Below, in pieces: positions 53,407 to 60,825 of a DNA stretch of 64,000 nucleotides; the stretch's first letter is position 1; the number at the start of each line of letters is the position of its first letter. Under the pieces are notes generated by a model. The model searched no databases. It saw only the letters and a program-made list of their open reading frames with translations, and had not been told where the DNA came from. The stretch is taken from contig JAEKNU010000009.1 in NCBI GenBank assembly GCA_016838895.1, positions 1 to 64,000 of the forward strand, read 5' to 3'. This stretch comes from Chloroflexota bacterium (GTDB taxonomy: Bacteria > Chloroflexota > Anaerolineae > Anaerolineales > Anaerolineaceae). The position numbers were made by a program, and so were the translations under genes.

Positions 53407-53747
53407 TCCCATGACCCATCCACCTGGATCTCGAATACAGGACTCCTACCGTTGCCAATGTATCAGTAGAAGATGTGCTATACTATAGTTAGGAGTTTCA
53501 CATTACAGTCCCAATTTTCATGTTTGCAGCATGTTATCCACAGTAATAAGCAAGAAATAATCATTTGGAAATAAGCGCTGCTTAACCCAGCGGCACCCAA
53601 AAAGGTTGGATAATTTGGGGTTGCCATTTCAAGTACCTTTCTAGCTTCGTTATTCCTTCTACATCTAGCAGATTCCATGTCCGTTTGGCCGCCGGTTATA
53701 TACACCGTCTGGCACTCAAGTATTGATAGCTAAAACTTGAAAAATCA

Positions 53748-54659
53748 ATGGCTATATTAACGTTTAAAAGAGCGTTGAATTGTCGCCACTTTAGTAAGGA
53801 TAGAGAAATTAATACTTTAAATGAATACAAATACAACAACAACCGTGTATCCACAGCAGTACTCCTTGCGGCTGGCATGGGGAGTCGCCTACATTCTTTG
53901 ACACAGAGCAAGCCTAAATGCCTTGCAAAGGTCAATGGCGTGTCCATTCTTGAACGGCTTGTCATCTCTTTAAATCAGCATGATTTTACACGCCTGGTAG
54001 TGGTTACAGGGCATCTCGATCATTGCATTCGAGATTTTCTAGGAACCCGCTTTGGCAACATCGCTATTGAGTATGTCCATAGTCCGTTGTACAAGACGAC
54101 GAATAACATTTATTCGCTCTGGATGGCTCGGAAACATATTCATGAACCATTTATGCTTATCGAAAGTGATCTTGTTTTAGACAAATCTCTGCTGGATGAC
54201 ATGTGTTATCCTGACAGAATTGCCGTTGCACGTATGCAGCCTTGGATGAACGGTTCTACAGTCACACTCAATAAATTTCGAGTGGTAAAGGGCTTCCAAA
54301 GCAAAATTACCGAGCTCTCAGATGAGATTAAATACAAGACAGTGAATATTTATAGTTTTTCGCTCGCTTCCTGGAAGCGTGTTAGCGATCGGTTGGATCA
54401 GTTTATTTCAGCAGGCAAGGTGAATGGCTATTATGAAACCGTTTTTTCAGATATGGTGGCTGATGGTAATCTTTCTTTTCAGGCAGTATCGTTTGATGGC
54501 AAGTCCTGGTATGAAATAGATACCCCTGGCGATCTGGCGATGGCTGAAAAAGATGCCTTTTTCAGCGGACCGATACCAAACAAAACACCATATTTTGCGC
54601 AACAAAAACCGGTCAAAGTGCTTAGTGTTTTACCGATAGCACAAAGTACCAGGGTATAA
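53748..54659 (+). CDS. LicC/PntC-like nucleotidyltransferase (predicted cytidylyltransferase)
   Basis: A 303-residue nucleotidyltransferase. The nucleotide-binding signature is LLAAGMGSRLHSLTQSKPK near residues 38-56, metal-binding aspartate in LIESDLVLD, and the NN-x-YSL motif (TTNNIYSLWMA) typical of phosphocholine and 2-aminoethylphosphonate cytidylyltransferases rather than sugar nucleotide enzymes. It should join CTP to a phosphorylated or phosphonate aminoalcohol. The first 35 residues are not conserved-looking and the ATG at 53748 has no good ribosome site, so the true start is uncertain. It is followed directly by a PLP enzyme and a CDP-alcohol transferase, the expected consumers or suppliers. 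Confidence 0.82.
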   Translation: MAILTFKRALNCRHFSKDREINTLNEYKYNNNRVSTAVLLAAGMGSRLHSLTQSKPKCLAKVNGVSILERLVISLNQHDFTRLVVVTGHLDHCIRDFLGTRFGNIAIEYVHSPLYKTTNNIYSLWMARKHIHEPFMLIESDLVLDKSLLDDMCYPDRIAVARMQPWMNGSTVTLNKFRVVKGFQSKITELSDEIKYKTVNIYSFSLASWKRVSDRLDQFISAGKVNGYYETVFSDMVADGNLSFQAVSFDGKSWYEIDTPGDLAMAEKDAFFSGPIPNKTPYFAQQKPVKVLSVLPIAQSTRV

Positions 54660-54660
54660 A

Positions 54661-55764
54661 ATGACCAAGCTTTACGATTCCCAGGCGCAAAAGTATGAAT
54701 TTATAACCAACCAGCATGGCGGCTATTATCGTCATGATTTTATCGATCATGCGTATCTTTACAATCTTTATTTCCCACCAGAAGCAGTGTTTTCCACTTT
54801 CAAACAAAAAATCCACGATATTGTATTAAACTACCCGATTGCACAAGATGCCCTTGCAGGTCTTATCAGTACGCTGATTGACCAACCAGCTGAAAGAATT
54901 GTCGTAGGAAATGGGGCGGCTGAACTTATCAAAATTGTTTCCGGGCACCTATCGAGTATGTTAATTGTTCCGGTACCGTCTTTCAATGAATATGTAAATG
55001 CAGCGCCGCCAGACCAGGTTGTTGAGTTTCCGCTTGAATTTCCGTCTTTCCATCTGGATGTGGACAAATTTGCAGCCGAAGCCATCAGAGTTAAAGCAGA
55101 CGTGGCAATTGTGGTAACGCCAAATAATCCAACGTCTATGTTGATTCCCAGAGCCGATATTGTTGATCTTGCACAAAAACTTGCCCCCCATGATTGCATG
55201 TTGATTGTCGATGAATCTTTCATCGACTTTACTGAAAATCGGGATCAAAACACGCTGGAACGTGACATCGAAAAGTACCCCAACATGGCAATCTTTAAGA
55301 GCATGAGTAAAGCATACGGAATCTGCGGTCTTCGGATTGGCTATATGCTTACCGCCAACCTGGAATTTGCCGAATCTGTGCGAAAAGGTATTCATATCTG
55401 GAATATTAACGGGTTTGCGGAAGAATTTTTGCGGATTTTGCCAGATTACAAGCAAGCGTTTACTGATAGTTGCACGCTAGTCCGCACTGACCGAGACAAG
55501 TTGTATGCTAATTTGTCTGCCATTCCAGGTATGACAGTCTATAAACCTGATGCAAACTTTGTATTCTGCCGTGTTCCTGATTATGCAGAAAACGCCACTG
55601 AAGTCACGCGGAGACTGTTCATTGAGCATAACATGTACATAAAAGACTGCCAGGGCAAAACGCTGAATGATTCTGACAGGTATATCCGTATTGCCAGCCG
55701 GACCGAAGCAGAAAACTGCGCCTTGGTTGACGCATTGACTCGTGTTATCAACTCGAAAGGATAG
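54661..55764 (+). CDS. Class I PLP-dependent aminotransferase/decarboxylase (HisC/CobD-like)
   Basis: A 367-residue fold-type I PLP enzyme. The cofactor lysine is in FKSMSKAYGICGLRIGY, the Asn-Pro motif in VVTPNNPTS, and the aspartate in LIVDESFIDF. The overall form is that of histidinol-phosphate aminotransferase and threonine-phosphate decarboxylase (CobD). It starts 1 base after the cytidylyltransferase gene. Histidine or cobalamin genes are not nearby. In this setting it may make a phosphorylated aminoalcohol by decarboxylation, or an aminophosphonate by transamination, for activation by the cytidylyltransferase. That is inference from gene order. Confidence 0.82.
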   Translation: MTKLYDSQAQKYEFITNQHGGYYRHDFIDHAYLYNLYFPPEAVFSTFKQKIHDIVLNYPIAQDALAGLISTLIDQPAERIVVGNGAAELIKIVSGHLSSMLIVPVPSFNEYVNAAPPDQVVEFPLEFPSFHLDVDKFAAEAIRVKADVAIVVTPNNPTSMLIPRADIVDLAQKLAPHDCMLIVDESFIDFTENRDQNTLERDIEKYPNMAIFKSMSKAYGICGLRIGYMLTANLEFAESVRKGIHIWNINGFAEEFLRILPDYKQAFTDSCTLVRTDRDKLYANLSAIPGMTVYKPDANFVFCRVPDYAENATEVTRRLFIEHNMYIKDCQGKTLNDSDRYIRIASRTEAENCALVDALTRVINSKG

Positions 55765-55774
55765 GATTACTGAT

Positions 55775-56428
55775 ATGAAAAATCCACAACTTCAACCATC
55801 ACGTCAAAACGGGATGCTGAGCTTTGCAACCGAACTTCCAAACATCTGTTCACTTGCAGGATTGTTAAGCGCGCTGCTGGGTATATATTTTGCCATTTTA
55901 GGAATTTTTCCTGCTGCTATCATTGGAATGCTATGGGCTGTCGTGTTTGACTGGGGCGATGGAATTATAGCCCGCCAAATGAAGGGACGAACGGATAAAC
56001 AGGGCGCCTTCGGAGCACAGCTCGACTCCCTGATCGATATCGTGAGTTTTGGCGTTCTTCCCGCTGTTATTCTGATGAGTTACGGAGACTTCAGTCCCTG
56101 GTTTCTGGGGGGAGCATTCGTAATCCTTGCTGTTGGCGTAATCCGGTTGAGCTATTTCAACGTGTTCGGTTTGGTTGATAAAACGACTTACATGGGATTG
56201 GCGCTCGACAACAATGTCCTTATTCTTGCTCTTGTTTTTCTCCTTGATGGTGTTCTCAGCAAGACGGGTTTTTCAATCCTGATATATGTCCTGAGTATGA
56301 GTACAGCCGCCTTGAATGTAGCACCAATCCGAACGCCCAAGTTTACTGGAAAATGGTTTTATGTTCTCATCATGTATGCCGTGGTATTAACAGCTATTTA
56401 TGGCTGGATACTGTGGAGTAAATTTTAA
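55775..56428 (+). CDS. CDP-alcohol phosphatidyltransferase
   Basis: A 217-residue membrane enzyme with about six spans. The family signature is present as DWGDGIIAR ... FGAQLDSLIDIVSFG: DGxxAR, then G-x3-D-x3-D. The gap between AR and the glycine is twelve residues, four more than in PssA and PgsA, as in a subgroup of bacterial relatives with a charged KGRTDK-like insert. It transfers the head group from a CDP-alcohol to a diradylglycerol or a similar lipid in the inner membrane. ATG at 55775 with AGGAT upstream is chosen. As the third gene of the cluster it is likely the final step. Confidence 0.88.
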   Translation: MKNPQLQPSRQNGMLSFATELPNICSLAGLLSALLGIYFAILGIFPAAIIGMLWAVVFDWGDGIIARQMKGRTDKQGAFGAQLDSLIDIVSFGVLPAVILMSYGDFSPWFLGGAFVILAVGVIRLSYFNVFGLVDKTTYMGLALDNNVLILALVFLLDGVLSKTGFSILIYVLSMSTAALNVAPIRTPKFTGKWFYVLIMYAVVLTAIYGWILWSKF

Positions 56429-56638
56429 TCTGAGTCCATGGAGCATCAATTTAGGGAAAGGGAAAAAGTATATGCCAGATAGTGACTTGTGGATTATACA
56501 CAGATAGGGCAATTGGGTTGGTCTTGTTTGTTCTGGTGGCAATCGATATTCTCACCCGCCCCAGTCTAGTAATGGGTGGTTACTGATTAGCATAGCGCGC
56601 CAATCTCTTCATTGAGGTGGGCACGTGGCGCAAATTTG

Positions 56639-57337
56639 TTAGCCAGATCCTTTTTTCTGCCGAATTGTAGTGGCGGCGGCATCGACAGTTGATTTCTTCT
56701 TGGTGGCTGCCTTCCTTTTTGTCTGCGTCCCGAGGCGGATGGCAAAATATTCTGATTGCCCGGCATTGAAGCGCAGGTTATCACGAGAAGTGTAGAGCAG
56801 CTTGCCCTTGGCATCCGTGACCAGTACATATAACTCAGGTAGGTCCTCGTTACTTTCCTTGAAATCGCGCTCGTGATAGATTATTGAAAAATCACCATTG
56901 GCGTCTGTTTCGGTCTCTCCAAGCAAATCGTCATATTTGCGGTCCTTGTCAAATACCCTTACAACCAGGTTGGTCGCGGGCTGGCCGGATTCGTCACGCA
57001 CTGTACCAAAAACAACCCACTCGAACGAGCGCACTTTTGGAAAACTTTTCACGCGTTTAGTTTGCTTTCCGAGCTTACTCTTTAAACCATCGGCTGATTT
57101 TGCCATGCGCTCAACTGCCAAAACATCGGGATGTTCCTCGCCATGTTTTTTGTGCAAAGCTTTGGCTGCCTGGTTCAAACGCTCTGCGCGATGCTGCTGC
57201 TGTTTGGTAAAAGTTTCCAGTGCCTTGACGCTGTCTTCTGATGTCTGCTTCATCACATTGAAAAGCACCTCCTGCAGCAGTTTAGGGTCAACTTCCTGAC
57301 CTGACATCCCGCCGACAAATCGATTTTCATCTTGCAT
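56639..57337 (-). CDS. Coiled-coil plus transthyretin-like domain protein of the tail-like operon
   Basis: A 232-residue protein that I do not recognise as a named family. Residues 1-95 are charged and helical (likely coiled coil). Residues about 105-200 form a carboxypeptidase-regulatory or transthyretin-like beta sandwich (VFGTVRDESGQP, ETETDANGDFSI, ELYVLVTDAKGK). The C-terminal 25 residues are rich in Lys, Thr and Ala. GGAGGA lies just before ATG 57337; an upstream ATG at 57355 is in frame. It is the last gene of the baseplate-tail operon, 41 bases after the spike-like protein, so an accessory or fibre-tip part is plausible. Confidence 0.7.
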   Translation of the reverse strand: MQDENRFVGGMSGQEVDPKLLQEVLFNVMKQTSEDSVKALETFTKQQQHRAERLNQAAKALHKKHGEEHPDVLAVERMAKSADGLKSKLGKQTKRVKSFPKVRSFEWVVFGTVRDESGQPATNLVVRVFDKDRKYDDLLGETETDANGDFSIIYHERDFKESNEDLPELYVLVTDAKGKLLYTSRDNLRFNAGQSEYFAIRLGTQTKRKAATKKKSTVDAAATTIRQKKGSG

Positions 57338-57378
57338 GGTTTCCTCCAAATTCATTATGACTCATTTTAATGCCTGCA

Positions 57379-60300
57379 TCAACTGGTCAGGCTCAAGTTA
57401 TGCTCTTGTACCTTCTTGGGCGCGTTGGTCACCAGGCTATGTGTGGCTTCGTTTCCTGTGGTTATGTTCATCATGGCGGCGTTGGACGCATAGGAAACAC
57501 TATTGGAGAACCAGCGCTCGGTGATTGCATTGTTTGATGCGCGGATGCTGATTGCTCCCGACCCGACATGAATAAACTTAAGTACATATGCCAGGAAATC
57601 CGCTAGTGAAATTTTTTCTTGCATATAAAGTTCCAGACCATCCAGAGCATACGCCGGTGCGCTGGACTGGAATTGGTTTGCGTTCAGTGAAACATCATCA
57701 AGCGAGCTAAACAGCGCCGCAAAGGTGGCTGCATTCCAAATCCGCTGAGGCCAGCCTGTATTCATCTCTCCCAGGCTTTCGACATCTTCCTTGATATCAG
57801 TATTGAAGGTTACCTGATTGTTGTGGAATAATACACGTCCATCGGGGTAATCTGTAAAGAGTTCTTCCAACTTGCCATCTTCAAGATGCATGTTGACTTT
57901 ACCAGCAGACATCAATTGCAGAAGCAGGGCAATATCGGGAAGCCAGACCGGCAAACCCAGATCATGAATGGCAACACAGGCTCCCTTTTCGCTGAAATTG
58001 AGTGGCTCGGTGGGCTGCTGTAGTCGTTCACGTGTGACGAGTGTATTGCCATCCACCACTACCCCCCCAACAGCCAGGATAGTTAGTGCTTGCCCAGCCG
58101 GGCAGATCACTTCGTTGCCACGGATGCGCAGGGCCGGGTAGCCGTTCTTCGCGTTGTCAGTTTGCCCGATACCAAGATGATTTCCTAGCACAAATTGGGC
58201 AGCGATGCCCGCCTGGTAAGTATTGGGTTTGGAATTTTGCTCACTGACGCCATTTTCGACGATAATATTATCGTCAATATTGATATCGCTGCCGTCGAAC
58301 AGGAAAATACCGCAAGCAGGCATCTTGTCTGATCCGTTCGATGCAACAAAGTTGTGATCGATTTGTGCACCAAATACACTGACCAACGCCATACCCCCTC
58401 CTATACGGGTATTTTTGCTGAGTACAACATCGGGTTTTTGACAACAGTTTACGATCTGATTGTGGCTGATTGCCAGGGTTTCGACATCACTCAAACGTAG
58501 CAAATCGCTCAATTGCAGGGCTGTAACGATACCGCTACCTTGCATTCCCCCGATCAAGTTACGCGATATGGTAACGATGCGGATACCAGCCAGTGGATTC
58601 TTTGATTTTGAATCCATGCTGACAGCAGCTCCAGATTCGTCTTTGTTTGATGCCCCATATCCATAGAGAAAGTCGGAGGCGTCTTTCTCGCCGCCACCCA
58701 ATTGGATACCTGGTCCCTGACCTTTTATAATTGTATTATCTTCGATCTGGATGAGGTTTGCCGGTGGCACGATCTGGATACCGCCGCCCGTGATCCGGTT
58801 GCGCAGGACGAACAGGTTTCTTCCGCTAGCCAGAACAGCCGGTAAACCGAACAGGTTGTTATCACTGATGATTACATCAGCGCCATTATCTATGATGATC
58901 AATGGCGCAGGGATAGCACTGCGGCCCCATACACGGCCAGAATTTTCGTGGTTCATGAAGCTGTCTGCTCCAGATTCTATAACAGGTTGAAGCTGGTTGA
59001 CGAGCAGATTCTCTCTAATCTCGATTGATCGGCTGCTGGTGAAGATGATCCCTCCTGATGGTGAGGATGCTTCGATCCACAGGTTATCTATTTGTACAGT
59101 GTCAGCCTTATTAAAGGAAAAGGCTGGCGCATCTTGCGGCCCATAGATATGCGTTTGGCGACCGCAGCCACTGATCACAAGCCCGTGGGCATTTTCAGCG
59201 GTGATTGTTGCTGCCAAATTATATTCACCCGCCATCACACAGATTCGCCATTCGTGCGTGTCAGAAGGACGGGCATCCAATGCGGTCTGGATGTCGGGGA
59301 AGTCGCCATTTTCACCCACCGACACCGAGCAGCAGCATTTACCACCTGCCGGAAGTTCAGTTAACGGTGGAAACCTTCTGCGGCAGTCTTCTACATTGGT
59401 GATGGTGATGACGTGATTGATTTCTTCTGACGTGATCACTGCCAGCTTGCAGTAGTGGTGGGTGATGCCAAACGGCAACATCGCCTTCGGGTTGCCCCCG
59501 CTTTTTGGCCATTCGATGTCGCCATACTGACCCGGCACGGTTCGCGCCGGGATTAACCAGTAGTCACCGCTGCGGAATGTACCGCTGATATCAAATTTTA
59601 CTTCTACACCACCTTCGAGCTTGAGATATCCATCATTGGTAGTGGGTACACTAACTGTCTGTTCGCTGTCCATGTCCCATCGCCGTACCTTGGGGTGGGC
59701 GTTGATGTCATAGCCACTAACCGATCCGGAGAGTGTCAGGATGTTGTCAGGATCGATTTTGGTAATCTGGACCAGGGTGCCTGGTAGGCCGGCCAGTTCG
59801 GTCGCATCGTCGAGTATTTCGACCCAGTCGTTCTCGTGTAAACCGAGCACATCATCGCGCCCCAGGCTGCTGGTACGCACCTTAGTTGTTGAACCATCCA
59901 CCGCAAATTCAGATACGGCTACCACCACCGAGCCATTATCGCGAGACCACTTGAAGGTAGGGCCTGTGCTTGCGTCGCAGCCTTTGTGGATTTCAACACG
60001 GTAAAGCTGGTTCTCAAGGCGTTTATAGCCGGCACCGGGGGCAATATCACATGGATCTGACGGCAGGTCTTCAGGATGTGTGCGTGCTGCTAATGTGCCA
60101 GTGCTGGCATCCGGCCAGGGATGTATGTCGTCGGCACAGGTCACGATTTCATTTATACCCGGATCGCCGACTGCAGCCAACACGGCCTGCCAGATCACCT
60201 GGCTACGGGTGGCCGTATCTGGGCCGCCCAATGCCACCTCGCGAATGGATGGGTCTTCCAGGGCAGTCACGTGCCGCTCCCAGATATCCAGGTAGAGCAG

Positions 60301-60705
60301 GTAAGTACCCGCAGCCGTTATGGCGTCCCCACCCGCAGGCAGCACGAAGGGCTGCTGGCTGAATGGCAGGGTTTCGTCATTCTCGATCAGGATGCCGTCC
60401 ACGTAGGCGCGGCCACGGGACAGGTAGAAATCGCCTGCTTTGAGCGTGCTAAATCCCCACTCAGTCAGCAGATCTTTCTCCTCCTGAGATAGTGAGCTGA
60501 AATTGGTTGCCACGCCAAAAGCTGGGTTATGTACTGGCACGCCGCACTCACCGACCACGTCAATGGTTTCGGTCTCAATGCGGTGCAGTAGAATATCCAG
60601 GTTCTCGTTCCAATCAGCGTCAAGTTGGACGCGTCCTTGCTGCATGTGCACCCCATTGTAATGTTTACGCGGGTCAAAGGTTGAACGGGAAAAATCGCCT
60701 TTCAT
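57379..60705 (-). CDS. DUF6519-type protein with right-handed beta-helix, tail-spike-like
   Basis: An 1108-residue protein. The N-terminal part (GDFSRSTFDPRKHYNGVHMQQGRVQLDADWNENLDI) matches the DUF6519 domain known from phage-tail-like and contractile injection loci. The centre and C-terminal half (about residues 480-900) consist of repeats of short strands with Asn turns (FSFNKADTVQIDNLWIEAS, DVIISDNNLFGLP, VVDGNTLVTR) typical of parallel beta-helix receptor-binding proteins. ATG at 60705 with GGAGG upstream is chosen over the TTG at 60720. It is likely an exposed spike or fibre that recognises a surface or glycan. Confidence 0.8.
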   Translation of the reverse strand: MKGDFSRSTFDPRKHYNGVHMQQGRVQLDADWNENLDILLHRIETETIDVVGECGVPVHNPAFGVATNFSSLSQEEKDLLTEWGFSTLKAGDFYLSRGRAYVDGILIENDETLPFSQQPFVLPAGGDAITAAGTYLLYLDIWERHVTALEDPSIREVALGGPDTATRSQVIWQAVLAAVGDPGINEIVTCADDIHPWPDASTGTLAARTHPEDLPSDPCDIAPGAGYKRLENQLYRVEIHKGCDASTGPTFKWSRDNGSVVVAVSEFAVDGSTTKVRTSSLGRDDVLGLHENDWVEILDDATELAGLPGTLVQITKIDPDNILTLSGSVSGYDINAHPKVRRWDMDSEQTVSVPTTNDGYLKLEGGVEVKFDISGTFRSGDYWLIPARTVPGQYGDIEWPKSGGNPKAMLPFGITHHYCKLAVITSEEINHVITITNVEDCRRRFPPLTELPAGGKCCCSVSVGENGDFPDIQTALDARPSDTHEWRICVMAGEYNLAATITAENAHGLVISGCGRQTHIYGPQDAPAFSFNKADTVQIDNLWIEASSPSGGIIFTSSRSIEIRENLLVNQLQPVIESGADSFMNHENSGRVWGRSAIPAPLIIIDNGADVIISDNNLFGLPAVLASGRNLFVLRNRITGGGIQIVPPANLIQIEDNTIIKGQGPGIQLGGGEKDASDFLYGYGASNKDESGAAVSMDSKSKNPLAGIRIVTISRNLIGGMQGSGIVTALQLSDLLRLSDVETLAISHNQIVNCCQKPDVVLSKNTRIGGGMALVSVFGAQIDHNFVASNGSDKMPACGIFLFDGSDINIDDNIIVENGVSEQNSKPNTYQAGIAAQFVLGNHLGIGQTDNAKNGYPALRIRGNEVICPAGQALTILAVGGVVVDGNTLVTRERLQQPTEPLNFSEKGACVAIHDLGLPVWLPDIALLLQLMSAGKVNMHLEDGKLEELFTDYPDGRVLFHNNQVTFNTDIKEDVESLGEMNTGWPQRIWNAATFAALFSSLDDVSLNANQFQSSAPAYALDGLELYMQEKISLADFLAYVLKFIHVGSGAISIRASNNAITERWFSNSVSYASNAAMMNITTGNEATHSLVTNAPKKVQEHNLSLTS

Positions 60706-60740
60706 ATTATTCTCCTCCAATAAAGATAGCAGCAGATATC

Positions 60741-60823
60741 ATTGCGAGCGACCGAAGGGGGATGGAGCAATCTCCTTTTATCCGGAGACCGCCGCAACGC
60801 CAAAGATCGGTGGCTCGCGATAA
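60741..60823. repeat. REP-like palindromic element between tail genes
   Basis: GCGAGCGACCGA (60744-60755) pairs with TCGGTGGCTCGC (60807-60818) with one mismatch, and TCTCC (60771-60775) pairs with GGAGA (60784-60788) inside. The sequence ATTGCGAGCGA...GCAATCTCC is the form of many dispersed REP elements in bacteria. No coding sequence lies in the 120-base gap. Confidence 0.6.
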
Positions 60824-60825
60824 CA

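Larger units (their letters stand above)
53061..53747. other. Intergenic region with decayed sequence
   Basis: A 687-base gap. It holds the hairpin at 53138-53182, the toxin-gene remnant at 53326-53406 and an extended -10 box (TGCTATACT near 53476-53484) with AGGAG behind it but no gene. The rest carries no reading frame I can support; a minus-strand frame at 53478-53705 has no recognisable domain. Confidence 0.6.

Noticed and set aside
53478-53705. Minus-strand frame of 75 codons in the intergenic region
   Set aside because: No Shine-Dalgarno sequence or recognisable domain; ends in a chance hydrophobic stretch. Kept only as a note.
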